Assembly (NCBI GenBank): GCA_004028745.1
Contig: RAZP01000016.1
Location: forward strand, 1-7,492
Source of the DNA: Prosthecochloris sp.
GTDB lineage: Bacteria > Bacteroidota > Chlorobiia > Chlorobiales > Chlorobiaceae
DNA length: 7,492 bases
Reading direction: 5' to 3'
A program made the position numbers and the translations under genes. Each line of letters begins with the position of its first letter. Position 1 is the first letter of the stretch. The notes beneath the pieces were generated by a model. That model saw nothing but the letters and a program-made list of their open reading frames with translations. It did not search any database and was not told the DNA's origin. Below, piece after piece: positions 1-6,717 of this stretch.

Positions 1-28
1 GTTTATTTTTCAGAATAGGAAGGCCGGT

Positions 29-37
29 AATATAGCA
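29..37 (-). promoter_or_regulatory. Weak candidate extended -10 element downstream of ribF
   Basis: Just after the ribF stop the minus strand reads TGCTATATT: a TGn extension with a five-of-six -10 hexamer (TATATT at 34-29). No -35 match is evident. In many bacteria rpsO follows this cluster, so a promoter for the next gene is plausible, but the next gene lies beyond the window. In AT-rich DNA such a match can arise by chance. Confidence 0.22.
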
Positions 38-43
38 TTATTT

Positions 44-1003
44 CTAATATTGCTCTACCAATTTTTTATCTTTCTTTAGCTGCTCCTGTAAAGCTTCAAA
101 CGACTGGAACTTCATTTCATCCCGCAATCTGTCAAGCAGATTAAAGGTCAGCTTGTTACCGTACAGCTCACCTGTATGACCGAGAATATATGCTTCCACC
201 ACTGGAGCCGAATCAGCAGCAACAGTGGGCCTGATACCGATATTCATCATAGCTTTGAACTTCCTTCCCTTTATGACCGTAGTTGCGACATAAACCCCGT
301 ATTTCGGCAATAGCTTGTCCGAACTTCCGATTCGAAGGTTTACTGTGGGAAATCCGATCTCTCTTCCCCTCTTTGCCCCATGAACCACTTCCCCGGAGAT
401 CAGATACGGAGCACCGAGAAAAAGGTTCGCATCTTTGATACGCCCTTCTCGAAGAAGCGTACGTATTTTTGTACTCGAAAAGTGTTTAGCACGAAGGCGA
501 ACTTCATCAACAACCTTGACATCAAACCGGTTTTGCTCTGCCATGCGACATAACGTGCTGACCCCACCTTTGCGATCGCGCCCGAAACCGTGATCGTATC
601 CTATTACTATTTTTCTTGCCCCTATTCTATCCAGCAGTACATTTTGGATAAATGATTCCGAACTTTGTGCAGCAAAAGAATAGTCAAACTTCACCACAAA
701 AAGCCATTCAACGCCAAGGTCTTCAATCAACATGGCTTTTTCTTCAAGCAGAGTAAGCAACTTGAGGCGTCCAGATGGGTCTCGGTTAACAATCTGCCTG
801 GGATGAGGCTCGAACGTCACCACAACGCTTCGAAGACCAAAAGTCAAAGCTGCTTCGACCATTTGACTGATAATGCGCCGATGACCTGCATGAACACCGT
901 CATACGATCCTACAGTAACAGATGAAGGATCCGGCGGAAAAGCAACCTCCTCACCGGTATGATAACTCGTAACTCGCTGATCCTGGTATATAACAACTCG
1001 CAT
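44..1003 (-). CDS. ribF: Bifunctional riboflavin kinase / FAD synthetase RibF
   Basis: RibF phosphorylates riboflavin to FMN and adenylylates FMN to FAD in the cytoplasm. The 319-residue product has normal family length. The N-terminal FAD synthetase domain (about 1-185, nucleotidyltransferase fold) has GSYDGVHAGH (32-41, containing the HxGH motif), TFEPHP (63-68), GYDHGFGRDRKG (135-146) and SSTKIR (176-181). The C-terminal kinase domain (about 195-319) has GEVVHGAKRGREIGFPTVN (204-222, with the FPTxN metal/phosphate motif), NIGIRPT (254-260) and the probable catalytic Glu270 in VVEAYIL. The first motif reads GSYDG where GNFDG is common, a conservative change. The ATG at 1003 is 2 bases after the truB TAG, with only a weak AGTAGG before it, so translation is probably coupled to truB. 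All catalytic residues I could check are present. Confidence 0.96.
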   Translation of the reverse strand: MRVVIYQDQRVTSYHTGEEVAFPPDPSSVTVGSYDGVHAGHRRIISQMVEAALTFGLRSVVVTFEPHPRQIVNRDPSGRLKLLTLLEEKAMLIEDLGVEWLFVVKFDYSFAAQSSESFIQNVLLDRIGARKIVIGYDHGFGRDRKGGVSTLCRMAEQNRFDVKVVDEVRLRAKHFSSTKIRTLLREGRIKDANLFLGAPYLISGEVVHGAKRGREIGFPTVNLRIGSSDKLLPKYGVYVATTVIKGRKFKAMMNIGIRPTVAADSAPVVEAYILGHTGELYGNKLTFNLLDRLRDEMKFQSFEALQEQLKKDKKLVEQY

Positions 1004-1005
1004 GC

Positions 1006-1746
1006 CTACTTTGCTGAATCTTTTGCTTCACGCATGATAACCTCGATGGTATCGGTAATGCTTTTTGCATCAGATACATTGTATTCACCTATCGAAACTC
1101 TCCTCAACGAATACAGATATCCTCCTACTCCGAGGTTTTGTCCAAAATCGTAAGCGAGAACCCTTATATAAGCCCCTTTGGAAACATCCATCCTGAAATG
1201 AACAAAAGGAAGATCAACTGCTGTAACCTCAAAACTGTTGACACATATCTCACGCGCTTTTCTCTCCTCCACATTTTTTCCCTTTCTTGCAAGTTCATAT
1301 AACCGTTTTCCTTTATGCCATGCAGCTGAATGCATAGGAGGCTGTTGCATATGCTTGCCCTCAAGAGCAGCAGCAGCAGTCTTTATCTCGGCAACAGTAA
1401 GATGGTTGACACCGCATTGTCCAAATTCGGGTGTTTCAGCGTCATGGCTCTCTGTCTTCACTCCGAGTTTTATCACCCCTTCGTATGCCTTGTCAAGCAC
1501 CTCAAGACCGGCTATCTGTTTTGTTTTTTTACCGGTTGCAAGAATAAGTAGCCCGCTTGCCCGAGGATCGAGAGTACCGCAATGCCCCACCTTCCTTCGG
1601 AGCCCTGCTGCGGTATAGGTATTGCGGATTTTTGCTACGACGTCAAAAGAAGTCCAGTCCACCGGTTTGTCAACCAGCAGAAAATCACCGGCTTCATTCT
1701 CTGTCACCCCTTGTATTTTTGGATTGATCGGTGCATTCCTCTTCAT
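1006..1746 (-). CDS. truB: tRNA pseudouridine(55) synthase TruB
   Basis: TruB converts uridine 55 in the T-loop of tRNAs to pseudouridine and acts as a tRNA folding chaperone. From the ATG at 1746 the product has 246 residues. Motifs are the N-terminal LLVDKPVDWTSFDVV (24-38), the catalytic box HCGTLDPRASGLL (55-67) with nucleophile Asp60, the active-site Tyr88 (KAYEGVIKLG), QPPMHSA (135-141) and the C-terminal SKGAYIRVLAYDFG (189-202) with Arg195. It stops soon after the catalytic core, so the PUA domain of the 314-residue E. coli enzyme is absent. The position after HSA usually taken by Lys (SALK-type) is Trp here. The frame stays open upstream to a TTG at 1782 (258 residues), with a TAG two codons before it. 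Neither start has a good Shine-Dalgarno; the ATG is preferred because it already lies about 20 residues before the conserved core. The stop is 2 bases before ribF. Confidence 0.94.
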   Translation of the reverse strand: MKRNAPINPKIQGVTENEAGDFLLVDKPVDWTSFDVVAKIRNTYTAAGLRRKVGHCGTLDPRASGLLILATGKKTKQIAGLEVLDKAYEGVIKLGVKTESHDAETPEFGQCGVNHLTVAEIKTAAAALEGKHMQQPPMHSAAWHKGKRLYELARKGKNVEERKAREICVNSFEVTAVDLPFVHFRMDVSKGAYIRVLAYDFGQNLGVGGYLYSLRRVSIGEYNVSDAKSITDTIEVIMREAKDSAK

Positions 1747-1829
1747 GTACAACAAGTATTTCAAACATTCCTTCACCCACAATATCTATTGTCCGGAGGC
1801 GCTTCCCAAACTCACCACTGCTAAATGAT

Positions 1830-2183
1830 TCACTTCGACGAACCTTCAAGAGCCTGCTTCAACAACTGCTCTATTCTGTTAGCCTTCTCAAATAACCGGT
1901 CTTCATAAAATTCCAGTTCCGGTATACGGCGAAACTGATGGCGTATCTTCTCGGAAAGCAGTTTACGAATATATCTGGTCTCACTCTGCAAGCGGGCAAC
2001 AGCCTCCTCCTGTTCTTTTTCACTGCCTATGACGGAAACATACACCCTTGCTATACCAAGGTCAGCGGTGACCTTTACTTCCACAACAGTCAGCAGCGGC
2101 CCGTTTCGGGGAAGCTCTTTTTCAAAAATCGCACTCAACTCTTTTTGCAGCAAAGATGCAACCTTATCGGTACGAATGGACAT
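1830..2183 (-). CDS. rbfA: 30S ribosome-binding factor RbfA
   Basis: RbfA binds the 30S subunit near helix 1 of 16S rRNA and assists late maturation and cold adaptation. The 117-residue product is a single KH-type II domain of normal core length. It opens with the usual MSIRTDKVASLLQKEL helix, continues with the ARVYVSV strand (45-51), and ends with the family signature in which IRKLLSEKIRHQFRRIPEL (72-90) is followed by EFYED. The C-terminal extension of the E. coli protein (133 residues) is mostly missing. The ATG at 2183 lies 16 bases after the infB stop, and the gap (ATAAATACTCTAAACC) has no Shine-Dalgarno-like purine run. Expression therefore probably depends on ribosomes finishing infB, or on an unstructured AT-rich start region. 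Its place between infB and truB is the standard order. Confidence 0.95.
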   Translation of the reverse strand: MSIRTDKVASLLQKELSAIFEKELPRNGPLLTVVEVKVTADLGIARVYVSVIGSEKEQEEAVARLQSETRYIRKLLSEKIRHQFRRIPELEFYEDRLFEKANRIEQLLKQALEGSSK

Positions 2184-2199
2184 GGTTTAGAGTATTTAT

Positions 2200-4938
2200 T
2201 CAAAGCTTTCGTTTCTTCTCAACAATACGGTATGCCTCAACAACATCACCCACTTTAATATCGCTGTATCCCTTGAGATTCAATCCGCACTCATACCCTG
2301 CATCAACCTCCTTGACATCATCCTTGAAGCGTTTGAGCGAGTCGAGCTCGCCGTCGTAGATCTGAACCCCTTCGCGAAGAAGGCGCACTTTGGAATCCCG
2401 GAATACTTTCCCTTCGAGCACATAACAACCTGCCACATTGCCTACTTTCGGCACTTTGAACACCTGGCGTATCTCAAGCGAACCGATACTTTCTTCGTGA
2501 AGCTCGGGAGAAAGCATACCTTCCAGAGCCTGCTCAATATCTTCTATCACGTGATAGATAACACTGTAGAAACGTATATCCAGATCCTCCTTTTCGGCAA
2601 GTTTCTTAGCGTTGACATTCGGCCTGACCCTGAAACCGATAATAATAGCATCAGATGCCGCGGCAAGCAACACGTCCGTCTCGGTTATCTGCCCCACCCC
2701 CTGGTGAATAATCTGTACCTTTACCTCCTCATTGTGAATTTTCATCAATCCATCAGCAAGCGCCTGTATGGACCCATCCGTATCAGCCTTGATGATTACA
2801 CTCAGTTCCTTCATCAGGCCCTCTTTTATCTGTCTGGCAATGCTGTCAAGTTTAACACGGGTACTGCGCCGGAATTCATGTTCACGGCGGATAATCTGGC
2901 GTTTCTGCGCGATTTCCCTTGCTTCTTTGTCGGAATACATTACTGTAAATTCATCGCCTGACTGAGGAAGGTCTTCAAACCCCAAAACACTGACGGGTTG
3001 AGAAGGCCCGGCTTCCTTGATCCTTCTGCCCCGTTCGTCCATGAGTGCTCTTACGCGCCCCATGGTATGACCTGCGACAAACGGGTCTCCGACTTTCAAA
3101 AAACCTCGCTGCACAAGAACAGTTGAGACCACCCCCTTGCCTTTGTCGAGTTCCGCCTCAACAATAATACCTCTTGCAGGGATATCCCTCGAAAAGTTTG
3201 CTTTCAGTTCCCTGATTTCAGCTTCAGTCAATACTTTTTCCATGAGCGCATCGATACCGGAACCCTGCTTGGCCGAAATTTCCTGACACTGGTACTCGCC
3301 CCCCCAGTCTTCAACCAGAACGCCGGCTTCTGAAAGCTGGGTTTTTATTTTTTCAGGATTTGCATCCGGTTTGTCGATCTTGTTGATAGCAACGACAATA
3401 GGAACCTCTGCGGCTTTCGAGTGGTTGATCGCTTCGATTGTCTGCGGCATGACGCTGTCATCCGCCGAAACAACAAGAATAACAATATCCGTCACTTGAG
3501 CGCCTCTGGCACGCATGGCTGTAAAAGCTTCGTGACCGGGCGTATCGAGAAAGGTGATTTTACGGTCTCCGTCAAGCGATACTTCATACGCACCGATATG
3601 CTGCGTAATACCACCGGATTCCCCAGCAACAACATTACTGCTCCGAATATAGTCCAAGAGAGAAGTCTTGCCGTGATCCACATGTCCCATAATGGTAACT
3701 ACCGGAGGCCTGATCTCCAGTTCCTCATCTATGTCCTCCGAATCAGTAATTTCTGTTGCTTCAACCTCTGAAACGAACTCAGCCTCAAATTCAAATTCGA
3801 GGGCGACAAGCTCAATGGTTTCCTTATCGAGCCGCTGATTGATCGTCACGAATTTTCCCATTGTAAAGCAATGCTGAATGATCTCCTTTGGGGTAATCCC
3901 CATAAGATCAGCAAGCTCATGAGCAGTAGCAAACTCTGTAACCCTGATAATGCTGCGCTGCGCTTCTTTAAATGCCTCGGCTGCTTCCTGTTCCTTTTCA
4001 CGCTCAATCCTACGCATTTTACGGAACTTCTGCCTGGAACTTCCCCCTGTGCTGCTATCATCCATACCGGAAATGGTACTGCGGATGTTTTTTTCAATAG
4101 TCTTTTCGTCAACCTCCGGCTTCTTTTTCTTCTTGCCTTTCTTCCGTTTGGAGAGTCCGGGATCATCTGCAGTTTTTTGGGTCTCTTCTGAACTTTTTTT
4201 AAGCGCTTTCTTCTTCGGGGCTGCTTTATCTTCCACTTCCTGCTCTTCGCCCTTGACCGTTAAATCAAACTCATCTTTCAGCTCATCAGCCTGTTCCTTA
4301 AAACGCTTTTTACGCTTTTTCTTTTTGTCAACTTCGCCGCTCATGCCGGAGGTACCCTGAACATCAATCGTCCCGAAAACAGTAAGACCCCCAATATTCT
4401 TTGGACTCTCAAAAGTAACCTGCTCTTCAGCCTCACTCCCTTCATCAACAGGCTGCACCTCTTCTTCCGGCAGTGGTGCTACAGCTTTCCCAACTGGTTC
4501 TAACTGCAAATCAGGTTCAGGTGCAGCCTCCGTCACCGTCAGTTCCGTAACTGCTTCTTCTCTTTCTTGAACCGGCTCCGGTGCAGGAGATTCAGATTCA
4601 GCCTCTGCCTTCGGATGGACCGCAACTCTTTCCGGACGGCCACTGATTATATCCTGAAGCTGCTGTTCCTTCTCATACGTTTTTCTCGACTGCTCCTCAA
4701 GGCGGGACAAACGCAATTGCTTTTCTTCGCGGATCTTGCGGGTTTCATCCACGAGTTTTTTTTCATCGCTGAATTGATCCAAGATCAAGTCACGCATTGG
4801 CCCCTTGACCATAGAAGATGTTGAGGCAACTTTCCCTCCGGCCTCTTTGACGAAATGCAGAACTTCCTGCGGGCTGACCTGCAGTTCTCTGGCAATATCA
4901 CTTATTCGATATCTCATCTCCTTTCCCTCAGGGGACAT
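2200..4938 (-). CDS. infB: Translation initiation factor IF-2
   Basis: IF2 is the GTPase that places fMet-tRNA on the 30S subunit and promotes 50S joining. The 912-residue product has an IF2_N helical domain (about 8-55), a long charged linker (about 58-330), a second IF2_N-like module (about 333-385), the G domain (about 411-575), beta-barrel domain II (about 585-680), domain III (about 700-805) and the C-terminal initiator-tRNA-binding barrel (about 815-905). All GTPase motifs are intact: GHVDHGKT (418-425), GGIT (442-445), DTPGH (465-469, with the key His469), NKID (519-522) and SAK (555-557). The linker is charge-segregated: acidic Glu/Pro/Ala-rich around 110-178, then lysine runs at 205-214 and 264-273. 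The start at 4938 is chosen for its AGGAGG; an in-frame ATG at 4917 (Met8, just before the conserved RISDIARELQ) has its own GAGGG 7 bases upstream and is a real alternative. The gene heads the second half of the operon, 16 bases before rbfA. Confidence 0.97.
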   Translation of the reverse strand: MSPEGKEMRYRISDIARELQVSPQEVLHFVKEAGGKVASTSSMVKGPMRDLILDQFSDEKKLVDETRKIREEKQLRLSRLEEQSRKTYEKEQQLQDIISGRPERVAVHPKAEAESESPAPEPVQEREEAVTELTVTEAAPEPDLQLEPVGKAVAPLPEEEVQPVDEGSEAEEQVTFESPKNIGGLTVFGTIDVQGTSGMSGEVDKKKKRKKRFKEQADELKDEFDLTVKGEEQEVEDKAAPKKKALKKSSEETQKTADDPGLSKRKKGKKKKKPEVDEKTIEKNIRSTISGMDDSSTGGSSRQKFRKMRRIEREKEQEAAEAFKEAQRSIIRVTEFATAHELADLMGITPKEIIQHCFTMGKFVTINQRLDKETIELVALEFEFEAEFVSEVEATEITDSEDIDEELEIRPPVVTIMGHVDHGKTSLLDYIRSSNVVAGESGGITQHIGAYEVSLDGDRKITFLDTPGHEAFTAMRARGAQVTDIVILVVSADDSVMPQTIEAINHSKAAEVPIVVAINKIDKPDANPEKIKTQLSEAGVLVEDWGGEYQCQEISAKQGSGIDALMEKVLTEAEIRELKANFSRDIPARGIIVEAELDKGKGVVSTVLVQRGFLKVGDPFVAGHTMGRVRALMDERGRRIKEAGPSQPVSVLGFEDLPQSGDEFTVMYSDKEAREIAQKRQIIRREHEFRRSTRVKLDSIARQIKEGLMKELSVIIKADTDGSIQALADGLMKIHNEEVKVQIIHQGVGQITETDVLLAAASDAIIIGFRVRPNVNAKKLAEKEDLDIRFYSVIYHVIEDIEQALEGMLSPELHEESIGSLEIRQVFKVPKVGNVAGCYVLEGKVFRDSKVRLLREGVQIYDGELDSLKRFKDDVKEVDAGYECGLNLKGYSDIKVGDVVEAYRIVEKKRKL

Positions 4939-4942
4939 ACAA

Positions 4943-4948
4943 CCTCCT
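4943..4948 (-). promoter_or_regulatory. Strong ribosome binding site of infB
   Basis: AGGAGG on the minus strand, the best Shine-Dalgarno match in the window, lies 4 bases before the ATG at 4938 and 25 bases before the next in-frame ATG at 4917. It favours the upstream start, although a 4-base spacer is tight. Confidence 0.7.
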
Positions 4949-4984
4949 CTGTGTTTGGTAACTTATTACCACCCAAAATTGATC

Positions 4985-5011
4985 ATTATAACTTCTGCTG
5001 AGCCCTGTAAA
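4985..5011 (-). promoter_or_regulatory. Candidate internal promoter for infB-rbfA-truB-ribF
   Basis: In the 169-base nusA-infB gap the minus strand has TTTACA (5011-5006, five of six to the -35 consensus) and a perfect TATAAT (4990-4985). The spacer is 15 bases, shorter than the ideal 17. An alternative -35, TTGCAT at 5016-5011, would be 20 bases away. Transcription would begin near 4978 and leave a leader of about 40 bases containing the infB ribosome binding site. The octamer TATAATGA is shared with the proposed rimP promoter. No intrinsic terminator is seen in this gap, so the downstream genes would be fed both by read-through from nusA and by this promoter. Confidence 0.45.
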
Positions 5012-5107
5012 TGCAACACACAATTAACAAGCAACAGGTCAACAACACTAACTCCCGATCCCGATTTTTACTTTTGCTCTCTGACCATCCAGCATTTTCA
5101 TGACTCG

Positions 5108-6664
5108 TCATTTCTCAGCTTCTACAACACCCGCATCACCGTCACCCTGTGAGCTTCCATCATTTTCATCGATAATATCCTGTAGATCTGCATCATTAAA
5201 TTGATCTTTTACTGTCTTGTAAATGTTTTCAGCGATCTTTTTCCAATAACGTTTTTCATCTTCGCTGAGTTTTTTCTCTTTCTGTTTGACGGTTGTTTTC
5301 CTGCCCCTGCTGAATATAACCGATTCATCACCTTTTGAAGGGCCTACTAAAGCTTCTTCAATCTTCTCTATATCTGCTTTGAGCACCTTTTTCGCAGTAT
5401 CGAGTCCACTATCGAGAAGCTGATAAATCATATCATCGCCAAACTCTTCACGGAACTCGATAATATCGATATCATTTGGATCCTCCATCGATTTATCAAT
5501 AACATCTCTGTAAACATCAACCTCGTAACCGGTAAGCCGTTCCGCCAAGTGAATATTGTTGCCGTTTTTACCTATTGCATACTTGATCTGTTCAGGCTTG
5601 AGCATCACCCTGGCTTTACGTGTTTTCATGTCAGCATGAACCGTCATAGGGTCAATTTTGGCCGGCTGAAGCGCCCGTGCTATAAATATCTGGGGATCAT
5701 CTGTATAATAAATAACATCGATGTTCTCATTGTTAAGCTCCTTAACAATACTCTGGATCCGCTTCCCTCTGTATCCAACGCTTGCCCCAACAGGATCGAT
5801 CCTGGAACTCGTCGATTCAACTGCCACCTTCGCCCGTTCACCCGGAACCCTCGCTATTCCTTTGATTACAATAAGTCCGTCCAGAATTTCAGGAACTTCG
5901 CTCTCAAAAAGCTTATAGAGAAAACGATCGTCAATCCTTGAAACAATAACTTTCATACCACCATCCGGCTTCTCCTTCTCGATAATGGTACCGTCATCTT
6001 GCCTGACCTTTACTTTTTCCCTCTCAATGCGCTTGACATAGAGTTTCATCCTCGGAGTCCGCCTGGGATTATCCTTTTTCATCATTTCGGATTTCGGCAG
6101 AACGAGCTCAACACGGTGATCCTTGGAGGTATTATAGGTATAAGTAACCTCATTCGGCCGGATCTGATACACCTCTCCTGCTACAACTTCCCCCACTTTC
6201 TCAAGACACTCCTCATACACAACCTGCCTTTCCAGATCACGTACCTTTTTCTGGACAGACTGCTTGATAATCTGAATTGACTTTCTGGTAAGATAGTCCT
6301 CAAGCTTTATGGGACCTTCCTCATAAGAGTCCCCAAGCTCAAGAGATTCGTCGATTTCACGGACTTCATCCAGGCCGATTTCAATGGTAGGCAGGTCAAC
6401 TTCATCGACTATTTTTTTCAAAATATAAACCTCAAAATCACCCCGTTCGGGATTGATGAATATATTAGCCTCGACCTCTGGATCGTAGTCTTTCCGCAAC
6501 TGCTTCTGTATAATATCTTTCAGGAGATCCGCAATATCCATCTTTACAGCGGCACTTTCCGTCCGCTTGTCCAGAAAGATCTTCGACTGCTCAATTTCCC
6601 CAAAAGCATTCGCAATAAGCGCCTTACGATCCTGCTTTTCTCCTTTTATCTGCTTTCTTGCCAT
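5108..6664 (-). CDS. nusA: Transcription termination/antitermination factor NusA
   Basis: NusA binds RNA polymerase and nascent RNA and modulates pausing, hairpin termination and antitermination. The 518-residue product shows an N-terminal polymerase-binding domain (about 12-150), an S1 domain (about 157-265), KH1 with the DPVGASVGYRGKRI motif (290-303) and KH2 with AIGKNGNNIHLAERLTGYEV (363-382). After KH2 a helix-hairpin-helix-like segment (about 398-440, with GLDTAKKVLK) replaces the two acidic repeats of the Escherichia coli protein. It is followed by a charged Lys/Arg-rich linker (about 453-470), a predicted helix and an acidic Gly/Ser/Asp tail. The S1 domain carries an extra charged loop (about 217-237). 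The ATG at 6664 is preceded by AAGGA with an 11-base spacer, which is rather long. It sits 53 bases after rimP and 169 bases before infB. Recognition is firm; functions of the insertion and tail are unknown. Confidence 0.97.
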   Translation of the reverse strand: MARKQIKGEKQDRKALIANAFGEIEQSKIFLDKRTESAAVKMDIADLLKDIIQKQLRKDYDPEVEANIFINPERGDFEVYILKKIVDEVDLPTIEIGLDEVREIDESLELGDSYEEGPIKLEDYLTRKSIQIIKQSVQKKVRDLERQVVYEECLEKVGEVVAGEVYQIRPNEVTYTYNTSKDHRVELVLPKSEMMKKDNPRRTPRMKLYVKRIEREKVKVRQDDGTIIEKEKPDGGMKVIVSRIDDRFLYKLFESEVPEILDGLIVIKGIARVPGERAKVAVESTSSRIDPVGASVGYRGKRIQSIVKELNNENIDVIYYTDDPQIFIARALQPAKIDPMTVHADMKTRKARVMLKPEQIKYAIGKNGNNIHLAERLTGYEVDVYRDVIDKSMEDPNDIDIIEFREEFGDDMIYQLLDSGLDTAKKVLKADIEKIEEALVGPSKGDESVIFSRGRKTTVKQKEKKLSEDEKRYWKKIAENIYKTVKDQFNDADLQDIIDENDGSSQGDGDAGVVEAEK

Positions 6665-6675
6665 CTCTTTGTAAT

Positions 6676-6680
6676 TCCTT
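6676..6680 (-). promoter_or_regulatory. Ribosome binding site of nusA
   Basis: AAGGA on the minus strand lies 11 bases before the nusA ATG. The spacing is longer than the usual 5-9 bases, so initiation may be moderate. It is the only purine-rich Shine-Dalgarno-like stretch in the AT-rich 53-base rimP-nusA gap apart from AAAGAG directly against the ATG. Confidence 0.5.
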
Positions 6681-6717
6681 TATTTTAAAGAAAATACGAC
6701 TCCCCTCATATCCGTTT

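Noticed and set aside
1366..1379. Short AGC/CTG triplet repeat inside truB
   Set aside because: Only about four units, encoding Ala-Ala-Ala-Ala in a helix between conserved motifs; too short to suggest a variable repeat.
2497..2961. A 154-codon open frame on the plus strand opposite infB
   Set aside because: It lies wholly within the well-conserved GTPase/domain II-III coding region of infB, has no family-like motif, and its composition (Phe, Tyr, His, Cys scatter) is that of an antisense shadow.
3950..4360. A 136-codon plus-strand frame rich in Ser and Phe opposite the IF2 linker
   Set aside because: The Phe/Ser runs are the direct reverse complement of the lysine and glutamate codon runs of IF2, so it is a composition artefact and not a membrane protein gene.
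4000..4400. Internal in-frame starts in infB like those giving short IF2 forms in E. coli
   Set aside because: Met199 and Met292 in the linker have no Shine-Dalgarno upstream on the coding strand, so a second isoform cannot be supported from sequence.
5050..5070. Tandem TCGGGA-like repeat on the minus strand in the nusA-infB gap
   Set aside because: Two 6-base units only, with no inverted partner and no T run; neither a terminator nor a convincing operator.
5048..5101. A 17-codon frame starting 6 bases after nusA (MKMLDGQRAKVKIGIGS)
   Set aside because: No Shine-Dalgarno, very short, and no recognisable leader-peptide pattern such as repeated regulatory codons; most likely chance.
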